Positions 32,490 through 43,589 of a stretch of 64,000 nt of DNA are shown piece after piece. The notes below the pieces were generated by a model. That model was not told the origin of the DNA, made no database searches, and was given only the letters and a program-made list of their open reading frames with translations. A program made the position numbers and the translations under genes. Location: the NCBI GenBank assembly GCA_019096155.1, contig JAHCVI010000003.1, forward strand, positions 992,001 through 1,056,000. The letters run 5' to 3'. Source of the stretch: Staphylotrichum longicolle. Taxonomy: Eukaryota; Ascomycota; Sordariomycetes; Sordariales; Chaetomiaceae. Every line of letters starts with the position of its first letter. The stretch's first letter is position 1.

Positions 32490-34389
32490 GATCGCGGGCA
32501 TGGCTGATGGTCTATTTTTGGTACCCTCTATCACACCTTAGCGAGAGGGCGAAATCTTGCCAGCGAGCGCTGGCATTCACAACGGAGTCTCGCCGGCTCC
32601 CGTTTTGCCACACATGCACAACGGATCCTACGACTGCGTCCCACGAGCCGAGCAGCAGCGCAAGAACAAAGGGGAGCGCCGTTCGGGCCGCATTTGGCAC
32701 AGAGACTGCCGAGTGGGAGGCATTGCCTCGAAGGAAGGTCCCTGATGGAGCGGTTGGGGAGATGAGACGAGTCCTGTGGCACAGGCATTCTGAGCGGATA
32801 CGTGTTTTCCGTCTGAATGTGGTTCTGTGGAGTGAACCGTCTGGGGAAGTTCAGAGGTGGGTATCCGGTGAGAAGGGCTACATAGAGGCGGTCAACTGGA
32901 CAGAGGATGGGGAGGAATCAGCGATGATTGTGGGTGTGGGTGTGGAGAGCTGGGATTGATATTTTTGGGCATCATGTCTGGGAGGTTGTTGTGATCTGCC
33001 GGCCTCTGGTGCTCGTCAGGCTAATGCTGGTGATTGGAACCATCATGTCTATACTCGACACATCAAAGATGGAAGTTTCAGCCTTGCGGCCTTCTTGCGC
33101 AGCGTGGAGACGAGGTCAGTGTTCTTGCGCTTCCAAACAAGGGCTGAAACGACCTGCTCGTTCAGGGGTCAAACGCTCCACACATTACCCTAACCCTGGC
33201 CACCTGGAGCTGAACGTCTTGATGGATTGGTCCCTGACTGTTGGTTGGGCTGAGAGGATGTATCATGACGGCCGTGTTGATGCAGTATCTTGTCCCAGTG
33301 GGCATCCGGATGAGGCCTCCTGTTTGGTTCATGCAGGTTCCGAGTTTCGACGTCGAAGCTACAACCAGTGCCCGGTCGGGCTCACACTCCCGACGATGGA
33401 CACAACGCTCGGTGAAAAGAAAACTATGTAGTACTCTGCTTCTCATTCTCTTTTCAGTAGTTTCGCCCTATTATCTGTAACGATCCGCTGTTGATTGGAG
33501 TGCATGCTAGAACCGAAGTCATCACACCTCCCGTCCTTCCCGCTCGCTCTCTCGGTATCTAGACTTTAACACCATGATATGTACACATTATCAAGTACAA
33601 CGTGCAGCCAAGTCCTCACAGCTCGACAAAGTTTGAACACATTCGAGATCCTCACGAAACCGGAGATATTGCGGTGTTCCCTGAGACAATCTTCAATGCG
33701 GACAGGCCCTCGTAGTCCAGAAAATCCGATCTCCAAAACACCCTCAGATCCGAAAATCGCTGCTCCAGGGGTCGTTTGCCTCAGAGCAGCGTGGCTGAGC
33801 ACCTTTCCCGGCGTTGTCATTGGGCTTTGCAACCTGAAACAATGGCCAGCTGAAGCCTCAACGTCCGAGTGCCGAGCTAACCCAGGGGATCAGACCCAGG
33901 GTGCCATTGCCAAGGCCGTCGAGGGTTACATTGATCATCGGTGCAGAAACACTCTCAAATCTCACAAGCGCTCCGGCAGATGGACGACGAGATGCGATTT
34001 GACTCCTGTTTCCTCTCCGGAGGTTTAGCGCTCGGCATGTTGTGTCGTTTTGTTTTGTGTCAAGATGCTGCGCCTCGTTGTTTCTCTCCCGGACGGGCAT
34101 TACCGGATTTGGTTGAGTTTGCGATCAGATAGGAATGGGCCCAGAGTCAGAATCTTGATGGGACTTGGACGACTCGAGGAAAGGAGAACGCCAAGTCAAA
34201 AGTATAAGACTGAAGGTTGTGACGCTGTGCAAGATGGAAAGCAACCAGGCTCAGCTTCACCAGTTCCATCACCCCCTTTTCACTTCTACACATAATCATC
34301 TCCTCTTCAGCTTAGCCCTGGCGGCAATCTTATTCTAATCATCTATTCTTCATCTTCAATTCACTTAGAACTCATTTACCACCGCCACG
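32490..34389. other. Long intergenic region
   Basis: 1.9 kb without a gene I can support. Short open frames on both strands lack family features. The last 200 bp before the Egh16-like gene are C/T-rich, consistent with its leader. Confidence 0.5.
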
Positions 34390-35446
34390 ATGCATCCCTC
34401 TGACATCATCCTCCTCACTCTTCTCGCCACCCCCTCCGCCGGCCACGGCGTGGTCACCATGATCCGCGGCGCCAACGGCGTCAACATGCCCGGCCTCTCT
34501 GGTACGCCTTCCCTTGATCCCTTCCCTCCCAGCCCTCAACCCTTCTCGAATTCCCTTCTAACATCCATCTGTCAGTGGCCGACGGCACTCCGCGGGACTG
34601 CTCCACCAACCGCTGCGGCTCCCAAGCCGACACGGCCATCATCCGCGATCGCGAGATCCGCAGCGGTGAGGTCGGCCCGCTCGGTCGCACCCAGGGCAAC
34701 GGCCCCATCGACGCGGCCACCATGATCTCGAGCTTCATGGGCAGCGGCACTGCGCCGAGCGTCAACGCCGCCAACGCCTCCGTCGGCGTCGAGGACGACC
34801 TGAGCGGGCTGGGACGGGCGGGCAGGGGTGGGAGACAGGGCCAGAAGAGAGAGGAGGAACAGAGTGGTGGCGCGTTGAAGGTGGCGAGGCAGTTCTTCAA
34901 GGGGCTGTTTGGCGGCGGTGGAACGGACAGCGCGGTGGCGACGGAGAGCAACGTTGCTGCGACGGCTGGCGCGGGCGCCGACTCCGGGCTTCCGACGTGT
35001 GCGGATGATGGGACCATTGAGATGGTGTTCCACCAGGTGAGCTACGCGAGGTCGTTCTTTCTTGAAAATAGGTGACTGACTGGGGTAATCTGCAGATCAA
35101 CCAGGACGGCGCCGGTCCTCTTGACGCGGCCGTCGATGGGACTTCTGGCGGGACCGACCCTGCCGCTTTCCAAACGGCCGAGGTGACGCAGGACGTTCCC
35201 GGTGTTGGCTTCCAGGGCCTGAGCTTGGCGACCAACAAGGACTTCCCGCTGCGCGTGCAGATGCCCGCCGGCATGACGTGTGACGCCACGGTGGCTGGTG
35301 TGGACAATGTCTGCGTCGTGCGCGTCCGCAACGGGGCTGCTGCTGGGCCGTTTGGTGGCAGCGCTGCTTTTACGCAGAGCCCTGCGGCCAGGAAGCGGGC
35401 GATTGCGTACCGCTTGAAGAAGCGGGCTCAGGTGTTCAACGCTTAG
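34390..35446 (+). CDS. Egh16-like (Gas1/MAS3-type) secreted protein
   Basis: Secreted protein of the Egh16/Egh16H family. It includes Magnaporthe Gas1/Gas2 and Blumeria Egh16 proteins expressed in infection structures and is also widespread in saprotrophs; its biochemical role is unknown. Three exons (34390-34501, 34576-35036, 35096-35446) close in frame at 307 aa. There is a signal peptide of about 18 residues (IILLTLLATPSAGHG). Typical elements are HGVVTMIRGANGVNMPGLSV, DGTPRDCSTNRCGSQADTAII, GTIEMVFHQINQDGAGPL and the C-terminal block around FPLRVQMPAGMTCD. The region at about 95-150 is a Gly/Arg/Glu-rich low-complexity insert. The protein ends with several Arg/Lys pairs (AARKRAIAYRLKKRA), possible Kex2 sites. 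Confidence 0.87.
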
Positions 35447-36127
35447 GCGTTGAATGGAATCTCTGAGGGGTGTTGGTTGGCGAGTGTGGCCTCCTTGGAT
35501 TGTGGCAGGAAGCTCGACATGAAGTGGAAAGAAGGATTCGGTCAGGACCGACAACAATGTATAGTTAGTACTAGGAATCATTTTGGAAGAGCCTCTCGCA
35601 TCGCAATGTTCAAGATGAACCTGACCCGTCATCTCAAACTTGATCCTTGGGACTGCACTGGGAGTTTGATGCTGGGTCGGTGCCACTAAGGTAGACTGCG
35701 GACGTGAACCCAAGGCTAGGCATCCTCATGTCTTCTCTGGCCTGAATTGACTCCTGTGACGGGCTCAAAAATCCGAACCTCTCAGATGGCCTCCATCTTT
35801 CCTTCTCTCCGTGCTGTACACTCTGATTGGCTTATTGCCGTGATGCAGCGCCAGCCTGAAACCAACCCGTGGCCAGGCATTGACACCTTGGCGCTGCTGG
35901 TGTTTGTTTCAGGCTGAAGACTGGATCACCAACATGCCTCTTATACTCGATTCAATGCAGTGAGCCTGCGCTCGCTCAAAACTCACGTCCCCAAGCCTCT
36001 CAATCAACGTCGGACTGTGTCTCTTTACAGCCAGCAACTGCCCGTTGGTGTCATTCTGTTGTCAAGCTCTCGAATCCACAACCTCCAAGCACACCATCCT
36101 CATCCATCGGCCTACTCTGTTTTCAAC
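35447..36127. other. Intergenic region
   Basis: It holds the 3' flank of the Egh16-like gene and the upstream region of the next gene. No further feature is seen. The frame of the next gene is open back to 35,960, but that extension looks like untranslated leader. Confidence 0.5.
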
Positions 36128-36868
36128 ATGGTTACCTACGGGTACGAAGACAAAGAAGGCGAGATTCGCACACACTTCGTCACCGCCATCACCACCAAAA
36201 CGACACAGCACGTAGCAAACATCAAGCCGTGGGCCATCAACGTGAAGGGCGAAACCATCTCCCGCCTATACGACAAAGAACGAATCCTCAACCACGCCGC
36301 CGCCCTCCAGCTCATCGCAGCCAAAACCACTATCCCCGTCCCCAAGCTTCTCGGTTTCGGAGAGAACCCCGACGGCACAGCCTGGATCGAGATCGAACGG
36401 ACGCACGGCGGCATCTGGCTCGACCTCGTCCACGACCAGTGCCGGATGCCACCCGGCAAGAAGCACGCCCCTGGAGGAGAATGCTTCGAGTGCGAGCGCA
36501 TCGCCGAGGCCAACGCCAGGCGGTACATCGAAGACGAGATACTCCCGCAGCTTGAATCTCTCCGCTCCGACACGACGGGCTTGAACGGCGTGGTGGTTCC
36601 GCCGTTATGGATCATGGACTACGATGCAAAGACGTACTGGCCGCCGAAGAAGGCCGACACGGAGGAGTTCGTGTTCTGCCACGGCAATCTGCATGCCCAC
36701 AGCCTCCTGATGCATGCCGAGACGCTGCACGTTCTCAAGGTTGTGGATTGGGACCACGCGGGGTTCTTTCCCCCGGAGTTTCAGCGTTGGACGCTCAAGC
36801 GACCTCATTACGAGGAGCTGTTCACCAATAAGGCGCGGTGTAAGAAGCTGTTTGATATGATGGTGTAG
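36128..36868 (+). CDS. Aminoglycoside phosphotransferase-fold protein with altered catalytic motif
   Basis: Single-exon protein of 246 aa in the large fungal APH/choline-kinase-like family. Visible blocks are RLYDKERILNHAAALQLI, IPVPKLLGFGEN, IEIERTHGGIWLDLV, an AN-x-RRYIEDEILPQLESL helix, FCHGNLHAHSLLM (Brenner-type motif) and VVDWDHAGFFPPEF. In active relatives the motif reads roughly H-x-D-x4-N, providing the catalytic Asp and a metal-binding Asn. Here the sequence is H185-G-N187-L-H-A-H-S192, so the catalytic Asp is Asn and the Asn is Ser. The DFG-like Asp207 remains. A glycine-rich nucleotide loop is not evident. It is probably a pseudokinase or an enzyme with changed chemistry. Confidence 0.82.
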   Translation: MVTYGYEDKEGEIRTHFVTAITTKTTQHVANIKPWAINVKGETISRLYDKERILNHAAALQLIAAKTTIPVPKLLGFGENPDGTAWIEIERTHGGIWLDLVHDQCRMPPGKKHAPGGECFECERIAEANARRYIEDEILPQLESLRSDTTGLNGVVVPPLWIMDYDAKTYWPPKKADTEEFVFCHGNLHAHSLLMHAETLHVLKVVDWDHAGFFPPEFQRWTLKRPHYEELFTNKARCKKLFDMMV

Positions 36869-37075
36869 GCCGGGCGGTGGGGGTGATGATTTCCCAGTCT
36901 TGTTCTGCAAGTGCTTTTCTGGTTGCGCTCATCAGTCAATGGAGGTCAAAGGGTGGCAATTTGAATCAGATTCAAAGCGTGACGCTTCCGACGCCCTACT
37001 CATGTTTCCAACTACTGCAAGGGGGTATCACCGCTAGCCCATAACCACAGCCGTATCATAACTCATGTCCAAAAA

Positions 37076-38800
37076 TCACAGACTCTTGAAGATCTTGTTC
37101 CACCACTTCGTCTGCGTGCTTGCCGGACCAGACTCCAACCGTTTCCCCTCGTCCAAATCCCTCCTCCGTCCCGACTGCAGATCAATCTCATCGGCCCTCC
37201 ACAGCTTGGTCTTGAAGACAAGCTTGTACACGACGTAAATGACGCCAAAGAGCGGCAGCAAGATGTAGGCATCGACGAACAAGCCGGCGTCGAACGGCGC
37301 AAACGTCGACCAGCCCTGGATGAGCGCCAAAAAGACGTTGGCAAACAGGCCAAAGTAGGCGTTGTACGGATACCACATCGACACGAACGGCAGCTCGCTC
37401 TCGGTGTGGCCCTGGGCCTTCCAGGCCGAGCGGAAGCGGGATGTGCGTCAGGCTGATGGCGCCCAGACGAGGAAGGTGGACACGCCGCTGGGTTGACGAT
37501 GTAGCTGTAGCCTTGCTCGCGCCGGTCTGACGTTCATCATGCTGAGGGCGCCGCACAGGTTGGTGAAGACGATGGGGATGGGCACGCCGCGCTTGTCGGT
37601 CCACCCAGAAACTTGGGCGCCTTGCCGTCCTGGGCCATGAAGAGGAGGGTGCGGCTGCCGATGTAGATGGAGCTGTTGACGGCACTGAGGCAGGTGAAGA
37701 AGAAGGCGTTGATCAGGTGGACGCCGGCCTCCCAGCCGGCATTGGGATGGCGATCGTCATGGGGCTGCGCAGGGCACGGCTGGAGACCGACGAGGTCGGG
37801 GGCGTTGGAGGCAGGTCAAGCCGAAGAAGAAGGCGCTGCCCATGTAGACGACGACGATGCGGATGAAGACTTGACGGATGGCCAGGGCACAGCGTGGCCT
37901 GGGTTCTTGGTCTCGGTGGCGGCGACGGCTACCGACTCGACGCCGGCATAGAAGGTGCTGCAAAACACAAGACGGAGGCAACGCCCTTGAAGCCATCCGC
38001 AAAGGCGCCGGGGTCGTTCCAGTATCGGAAGCCGATGGCGTCGGCTCCAGGTATCCCACCGGCGGCGTAACTGTCTTGTGTCAGAGGAAACGAAGCCTTG
38101 TTGAGGGGGAGACCAACATGATGCTGAAGAGGAAATAGGCGATGAGGCCAATAATCTTGATGAGTGCCAGCCAGAACTCGGCCTCGCCAAAGGTTTCAAC
38201 GCCCAACAGCTGGAATCCGAGGAACGCAAAACTGTCATGTCAGCACATCGTTCCAAACCGATATTCCCTGCTAACCTGGCGCCGACTCACCCAGAAAATC
38301 AGAAAATAGCCCCAAATCGGCACCTTGTCGCTCCAAAACACCATGATGCTCGAAATGACATTGTATTCGTTGGCCAAGACGCAGAACCACACGACGAAAT
38401 AATTCCAACCGACCGCGACGCCAAAGGCCTTGTCCACGAAGCGATCGCTCAGCGCGGTGAATGCACCGCCGGTCGGATACAGGGTCGTCAGCTCGCCCAG
38501 GCTCTGCATGATGGAGAAGGCAATGATGCCAATGACGCCGAAGCCAATCAACAACGAGGCCGGTCCACCCGATGACAAGGCGCCACCGGAGCCGATGAGC
38601 AGGCCAGGACCGATGATGCCGGCGAGGGCCATCATGGACAGGTGACGGGTCTTGAGGCCGCGCTTGACACCGCTGTGCGGGTCGATGGCGGCGAAGTCGT
38701 CCGAGTCGGAGCCCGCGGCGGCTTCAAGGACGCCGCGGTCATGGTTGCGGACCGAGACATCGTCGTCTTTGTTGTGGTTGGATTTAAATTTGGAAAACAT
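37076..38800 (-). CDS. Amino-acid permease (APC/YAT family), reading frame broken at several points
   Basis: Twelve-helix plasma-membrane amino-acid transporter of the fungal YAT family. The start is ATG at 38800. The first exon (38800-38291) is clean and includes RHLSMMALAGIIGPGLLIGSG and LGELTTLYPTGGAFTALSD. Introns lie at about 38,232-38,290 and 38,071-38,117. From 38,231 on, the family sequence is found in alternating frames: FLGFQLLGVETFGEAEFW, then FCSTFYAGVESVAVAATETK, then LAIRQVFIRIVVVYMGSAFF, then the NSSIYIGSRTLLFMAQDGKA-type segment, then SMWYPYNAYFGLFANVFLAL to the end at 37,076. At least six single-base shifts are needed. Amino-acid conservation between shifts is excellent, which argues for sequence errors or very recent loss rather than old decay. 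Substrate cannot be told. Confidence 0.82.
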
Positions 38801-40217
38801 GCTGTTTGCTCCTATGTTTTAATAGGGCAGAAGGATTGAGATCAGTCCAGTCGGGAGTGGGATGGGACAGTCAAGGTCTCATAGATGGTGACCTTGAAAG
38901 AATGGGTGTGGGATGTGGGGGTGCGAGAAAGGCCGGTTCAGGAAATAAACAGTGCCGATCAGGGACCACCCGAGGTGAGGTGAGAAAGGAGCAGAGGATC
39001 GGCCTGCAACATCGATCCCGAGTCTGGGGACGCGGGACTGTTTAAGGTTGTGCAGAAGTTGGCAGAGAGACCAGGGATGCACCTGCGTGCAAGTCCCTGC
39101 ATCTTGCACCACCACTGCCGAGTCGCTAATGTTACCCTGTGCTGGGCATGCCGGCATGCCCTCATCCCCGTCTGTCATCCAGTGCCCCGTTCCCGGGAAG
39201 AAGAGTGTTCGCACCCGGGCAGGGTCTTGTCGTGTTTTGGCATAGCGGGCGCAGAAGTGTGCGTTTTGTGGGGTCAACGCTGTTTTCGGAGGCTCGGGTG
39301 GGCTAACAACAGTTGCGGGGAAGCTCGGGGCAAGGCTGTTAGCGGAGGGCAGGGCGAGTTGTCCAGGCTGTGGCATCAACGGGACCATGAATCGCGCAAT
39401 GTTCTGGGGCAACGCCTCATCGCCTGAGCTGCTGCCTGCTGCCCAGCGTGATTGGCTCCGAGGCAAGAGCATCCCACGCGACATCCCGCGCCAACCTGCA
39501 CGTGGATCCTTAGTGGTCAGTGAGACGTGTGACATCATCAGCTCCGCCAGGGTCAGGGTTTACAGGGTTTACGCAGGGACTAGCCCGGGACCGTGCGTTT
39601 CACCACGAAGCACTTTCCCAAATGAAAACTCTCCCTCCGCGACTCGGAAGAGGGGACTTTCCTCGCATTCGGAAGGGAAAGTTTGCAACAGAGTCGCCGC
39701 CCGCAAGTTGCCAACCGAGGATTGGTTTGAGCACTCTTCAACTCTCTTCAACCTCCGGGTTCTCCGGGAGGCCTCACGTCCTGAACGGCAGGATGCGCTA
39801 AGCTTTCGCAGGTGCGAAGCCAAACCCCACATCGCCGGGAGTACGGCACACCCCCGGTCGCTCCGACTCGGCCCCGGCCAACCTCCGCGCCGACCGTTCG
39901 GTTCAGGGTCGCACTTGTCTGAGCTGTCACTGGAATTGCCTGCCGGTTTTGTTGATACATGTTAAATACGAAACACGGTAGGACTGGGAGCATGAGACGA
40001 TTGGCCGGTCGTTTTGGCCCTCGGGGCGTGGTGACGCGACAGGCGTACCAATTCGTCGAATGGCAGGGCGACTGCAGCAAAACAGGGTTGGGGCAGCTTG
40101 TGTGTATTACATCATACAGATATCAACGCTTTAAACACAACCCGAGTCCAACAACAATAGTCTGAACCGCCAAAGTCCACAAACTCAAAACGTCCGTGGC
40201 AGCAGCTCTCATCCACC
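38801..40217. other. Divergent upstream region (permease / PAF-AH-like gene)
   Basis: 1.4 kb between divergent starts. No gene is recognised, and the open frames present are compositional. Confidence 0.5.
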
Positions 40218-41813
40218 ATGAAACCGTCGTTCAATGTCGTGGACCCGGGGAAGAGAACCCCTTCCCCAGCAGCCAAACGTCGGCGGTCCTTCCCGAAATG
40301 GCGGGACCTGGTCGTCCTGCTGGCTGTGATATACGCACTCTATTGCTACTTCTTTTCCAAGCCTCTCCTGGCCCATCCTTTGCCGCAGCACACAGGGCCC
40401 TATGCCGTAGGCGCTATCGACATCGAGGCCCCGGTCTCGCCCCCGCGCCTCGTGCACCAGGCACAGTTCAGAGGCACGGAGGAGAAGGCATTCCAGCTTG
40501 AGACCGTTTTGTTCACGCTGTACTACCCAGCGTCGTATGCTGCAGCCAAATCTAGCCACGCCAAACGACACACCTGGATTCCCGAGCCGCTGTCCCTGCG
40601 GGCTCAGGGGTATGCCAAGGCCGCCCACATCAGCAACTGGTTCACGGACAAGGTATTCACAGCCGCCATCAACGCTCTGGTTGGAGGCATCACCATCCCG
40701 GCTGCTGTTGACGTCCCTCTGAGCGGTCATGCTGTTCCGACATCCCAGGAAGCAGAGTCTAGCGAAACCCGACAGAACCCCCTGGCAGGAGAAGACGGCC
40801 CGGATGGCGGCTATCCCATCATCGTCTTTTCGCACGGCACCGTCTCGGCCCGGACCGACTACTCCCACTATGCCGGCGAGCTTGCGGCACGCGGCCACAT
40901 CGTTGTCATGCTGGAGCACCGCGACGGATCCTGCCCCGGCACAGTCATCATGCCCTACAACAAGCCGAACCAGACTCGCCTCCTCTTCGACGTTTCCGAG
41001 GTTGAGACACCGGACCATAAGCAATCTCTTACCGAAGAGGAGTTTCACCAGGCCCAGCTCAGCTTCCGCCAAGCGGAAATCGAAGAGGCCGTCCGCGTCA
41101 TGAAGCGCATCAACGCGGGCCACGGCGCCCGCGTGTTCAGCCAGAACCCGCGGCGCGAGGGCTCCGATCTCTCGAACTGGGCCAACCGCCTCAACACCCA
41201 CGCCATGATCGTCGCCGGCCACAGCTACGGCGCCACCGGCGCCCTTCAAGCCCTGCGCGACGGCCCCACCGAGGAACGTCCCTTCCGCGGCGCCATCATC
41301 CTTGACCCGGGCAAGCAGAGCGGCCCGCTCAACAGCGACATCCACGTGCCGCTGCTGGTGGTGCACAGCAACTCGTGGAGCAGCCACAGCAGCGTCTTCT
41401 ACGGCCGGGCGCACTTTGACACCGTCAAGGACATCGTCGAGGAGAACAACGCGCGGGGCAACCCGAGCTGGTTCATGACCTCGATCGGCACGTCCCACCC
41501 GTCGGTGACGGACGCCCCGCTGTTGGAGCCGCTCTTGCTGAGCTGGACCACGGGCGCCACGATCGATGTGTACCAGGGGCTGCGGCAGTATGTGCACGTG
41601 GCCGAGGACTTTTTGGCATTCCTCGGGGGCGGCGAGGTGAGGGGGTTGATGGCCGAGAAGGCCGAGTTTCCGCAGTACGACCAGGGCGCGGTGCTCGGGC
41701 TGGGCAAGCCTGGACAGGGTGGGGACAAGGGCACGCTGGAGGATCTGAAGCAGGGCGAGTGGGCAGACTGGAGGCGGTACTGGCAGATTCATGTGTCGCC
41801 TGTAAAGAAGTAG
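40218..41813 (+). CDS. Platelet-activating-factor acetylhydrolase-like lipase, membrane-anchored
   Basis: Alpha/beta-hydrolase of the PAF-AH II/plasma-type family, which cleaves short or oxidised acyl chains from phospholipids. Single exon, 531 aa. A basic N-terminal tail is followed by one transmembrane helix (DLVVLLAVIYALYCYFF, about 30-46), suggesting a type II membrane protein. The catalytic triad is visible: Ser336 in AGHSYGATG, Asp363 in IILDPGK and His427 in IGTSHPSVTD. Upstream family blocks include VLFTLYYPA, PIIVFSHGTVSARTDYSHYA and LASRGH-like ELAARGHIV followed by EHRDGS. Length and architecture match fungal homologues. It ends 106 bp from the convergent pectinesterase gene. Confidence 0.92.
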   Translation: MKPSFNVVDPGKRTPSPAAKRRRSFPKWRDLVVLLAVIYALYCYFFSKPLLAHPLPQHTGPYAVGAIDIEAPVSPPRLVHQAQFRGTEEKAFQLETVLFTLYYPASYAAAKSSHAKRHTWIPEPLSLRAQGYAKAAHISNWFTDKVFTAAINALVGGITIPAAVDVPLSGHAVPTSQEAESSETRQNPLAGEDGPDGGYPIIVFSHGTVSARTDYSHYAGELAARGHIVVMLEHRDGSCPGTVIMPYNKPNQTRLLFDVSEVETPDHKQSLTEEEFHQAQLSFRQAEIEEAVRVMKRINAGHGARVFSQNPRREGSDLSNWANRLNTHAMIVAGHSYGATGALQALRDGPTEERPFRGAIILDPGKQSGPLNSDIHVPLLVVHSNSWSSHSSVFYGRAHFDTVKDIVEENNARGNPSWFMTSIGTSHPSVTDAPLLEPLLLSWTTGATIDVYQGLRQYVHVAEDFLAFLGGGEVRGLMAEKAEFPQYDQGAVLGLGKPGQGGDKGTLEDLKQGEWADWRRYWQIHVSPVKK

Positions 41814-41919
41814 TCACTCTGATCAAAATGCCGGAAACATTCCCAGCATCACCTATGTACAAGAATGTATCACCACCTTCCCACCAAACATCCTGAAGCA
41901 ATTTCAACTCTTTCAACCC

Positions 41920-42924
41920 TTACGAGAGATACGCCGTGTCGACCCAGCTCTTGTAATCGCTGCCCAGCACCGTCGAGATGCTCACCGCAGCAGACAGCTT
42001 CTTCGCAAAGCTCGCGCGCGTGCCCTTGGCCCCGTCGCCCGAGTTGCCGTACTCGCCAAACTCGACGTGATCCGTCCTCTCGTCGCCCGAGTTCCAAATC
42101 TTCCACCCGGCCGCATTCACCACGCCCGACAGGCTCGTCTGCTGGAACACCACCCGCGCGTAGTTGCGCCACGGCCTCCCCAGGTAGTACGCGCCCGCCT
42201 TGACCGTGTCCCCGCTCTTGGCCGCGACCGTCGACTTGTTGATGACGTAGTACGACGGGTTCGACGCCGAGTCGCGCCCGTTGGCCGTGATGTAGCCGAC
42301 GGACGCGGCCACGACGCGGATGTCGACGCCGTCGAACCACGCCTTGGCCTTCTGCCCAAAGATGAAGTCGGTCGCGCCCTCGATGTAGCTCTTGGCGTAC
42401 ACCTGCGCGCCGTCCTGCGCCAGCACCGTGTCCTGGAACCCCTTGAACTGGCACGCGTAGTAACCCTGCCGGTCGTTTTGCGCGCTGACGGCCAGCGCCT
42501 GCGAGCCCTGCCCGCGCGTGTTGACCAGGTTGATGTTGTACACCTTGAGGTTGGGCGTGTGCGCGCGCAGCGTGGCCGTCTCGTCGTTGTTGGGCGAGTC
42601 GTCCTGGCTCTTGCCCTGCGTGATGGTGACCGTGTTGGCGGCGTAGCTGGCCGTGTTGGTCGTCTCGCCGTAGAGGGTCAGGGCAGACTTGAGCGTCGGG
42701 ATGTAGACTTGCTCCTTGTAGGTGCCCTTGTAGATGAAGATGCACTGCGCGGTCGTGGTGGAGGTGCTGAGCGCGTTGACGGCGGCCTGGACCGTGCTGT
42801 ACTTGCCCGAGCCGCCGACGGCTAGACAGCCTGAGGGGGGTGAGGTGCGGGCCGCGCGGGCCTCGAGGGGACAAGCTGCCGCCGCGGTCACGGCGGTGAC
42901 GACCAGAGCGAGTGAGGGGAGCAT
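41920..42924 (-). CDS. Secreted pectin methylesterase (CE8)
   Basis: Right-handed beta-helix enzyme that de-esterifies homogalacturonan in plant cell walls. Single exon, 334 aa, with a signal peptide of about 17 residues (MLPSLALVVTAVTAAAA). Active-site motifs are all present: the GQGSQALAV glutamine region, QDT (Asp165), GATDFIFG (Asp186) and LGRPW (Arg250). Length is usual for fungal CE8. A TATA box is well placed upstream. It forms part of the plant-wall-degrading set in this window with GH95 and GH10. Confidence 0.95.
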   Translation of the reverse strand: MLPSLALVVTAVTAAAACPLEARAARTSPPSGCLAVGGSGKYSTVQAAVNALSTSTTTAQCIFIYKGTYKEQVYIPTLKSALTLYGETTNTASYAANTVTITQGKSQDDSPNNDETATLRAHTPNLKVYNINLVNTRGQGSQALAVSAQNDRQGYYACQFKGFQDTVLAQDGAQVYAKSYIEGATDFIFGQKAKAWFDGVDIRVVAASVGYITANGRDSASNPSYYVINKSTVAAKSGDTVKAGAYYLGRPWRNYARVVFQQTSLSGVVNAAGWKIWNSGDERTDHVEFGEYGNSGDGAKGTRASFAKKLSAAVSISTVLGSDYKSWVDTAYLS

Positions 42925-43589
42925 GTTGGGTCGTTGGGGAAAGATGAGCTCCTACACAGAGGGATTGGAGCGCATATGAGGATGTGGATGGCATTAATTA
43001 CCCGCCATTATATAGCCAAGACGCTGTATGTACCCTGGGCCAAGCCATCTTGTTCTGATAGCCGCGGAGTCTATTGTCCGTGTAATGTTGTAAATTGGGG
43101 ATTCATCCGGGGGCCCCGTTGTTCGTTTCCACCAACAGACCAGCTTGTTATGAAACAAGGGGTTGTCAGGATTCTTAGTACAAACTGGACGTCGACCTGA
43201 ACCGAGCTTTTCGGGACATCGGGGATATAACCTAGGCTAGGGAAAGCTTACGACTTGGTGGAGGGTCTCGAAGCTCGGGATCATTGCTGGTTGGTGGAAT
43301 TGCTTCGATTCGGGGCCAGGGTTGCATTGGCCTCAGGGAGGGGCTCGGTTGGGACTGTCCGGTTGTTTGAGACGGTTGTTGACCAAACTGGAACTGTGGT
43401 CACATGGAGTAGATATTGACTCTATGTTTTTGGATGTTTAAAGGTTCCGTAAAACAGGTGATGTGCGTTCGGGGGCTCAGTGATTGTCAGATAGTGGCAT
43501 CTCTTGAGACAAACTGAAGTTCTTGGGATGTGTGAATCTGAGCAGTCATAAGTTCACATTGCGGTTCCACTTGAATATGCTTCCTGGTA
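42925..43589. other. Intergenic region upstream of pectinesterase
   Basis: It contains the pectinesterase promoter at its left end. The remainder up to the tRNA has no supported feature. Confidence 0.55.
43008..43014 (-). promoter_or_regulatory. TATA box of the pectinesterase gene
   Basis: TATATAA on the minus strand, 84-90 bp upstream of the ATG at 42924, in otherwise mixed-composition DNA. Confidence 0.6.

Noticed and set aside
33185..33197. Telomere-like TTACCCTAACCCT
   Set aside because: Only about two repeat units; expected by chance and not evidence of an interstitial telomere.
40209..41792. Open frame of over 500 codons antisense to the PAF-AH-like gene
   Set aside because: It is the mirror frame of a GC3-rich gene, with a Leu/Val/Arg/Asp-dominated composition and no family features; the sense strand has a full catalytic triad.
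41870..42994. Second long minus-strand frame overlapping pectinesterase
   Set aside because: It is out of frame with the CE8 active-site motifs and Arg/His/Gly-rich; a shadow frame.
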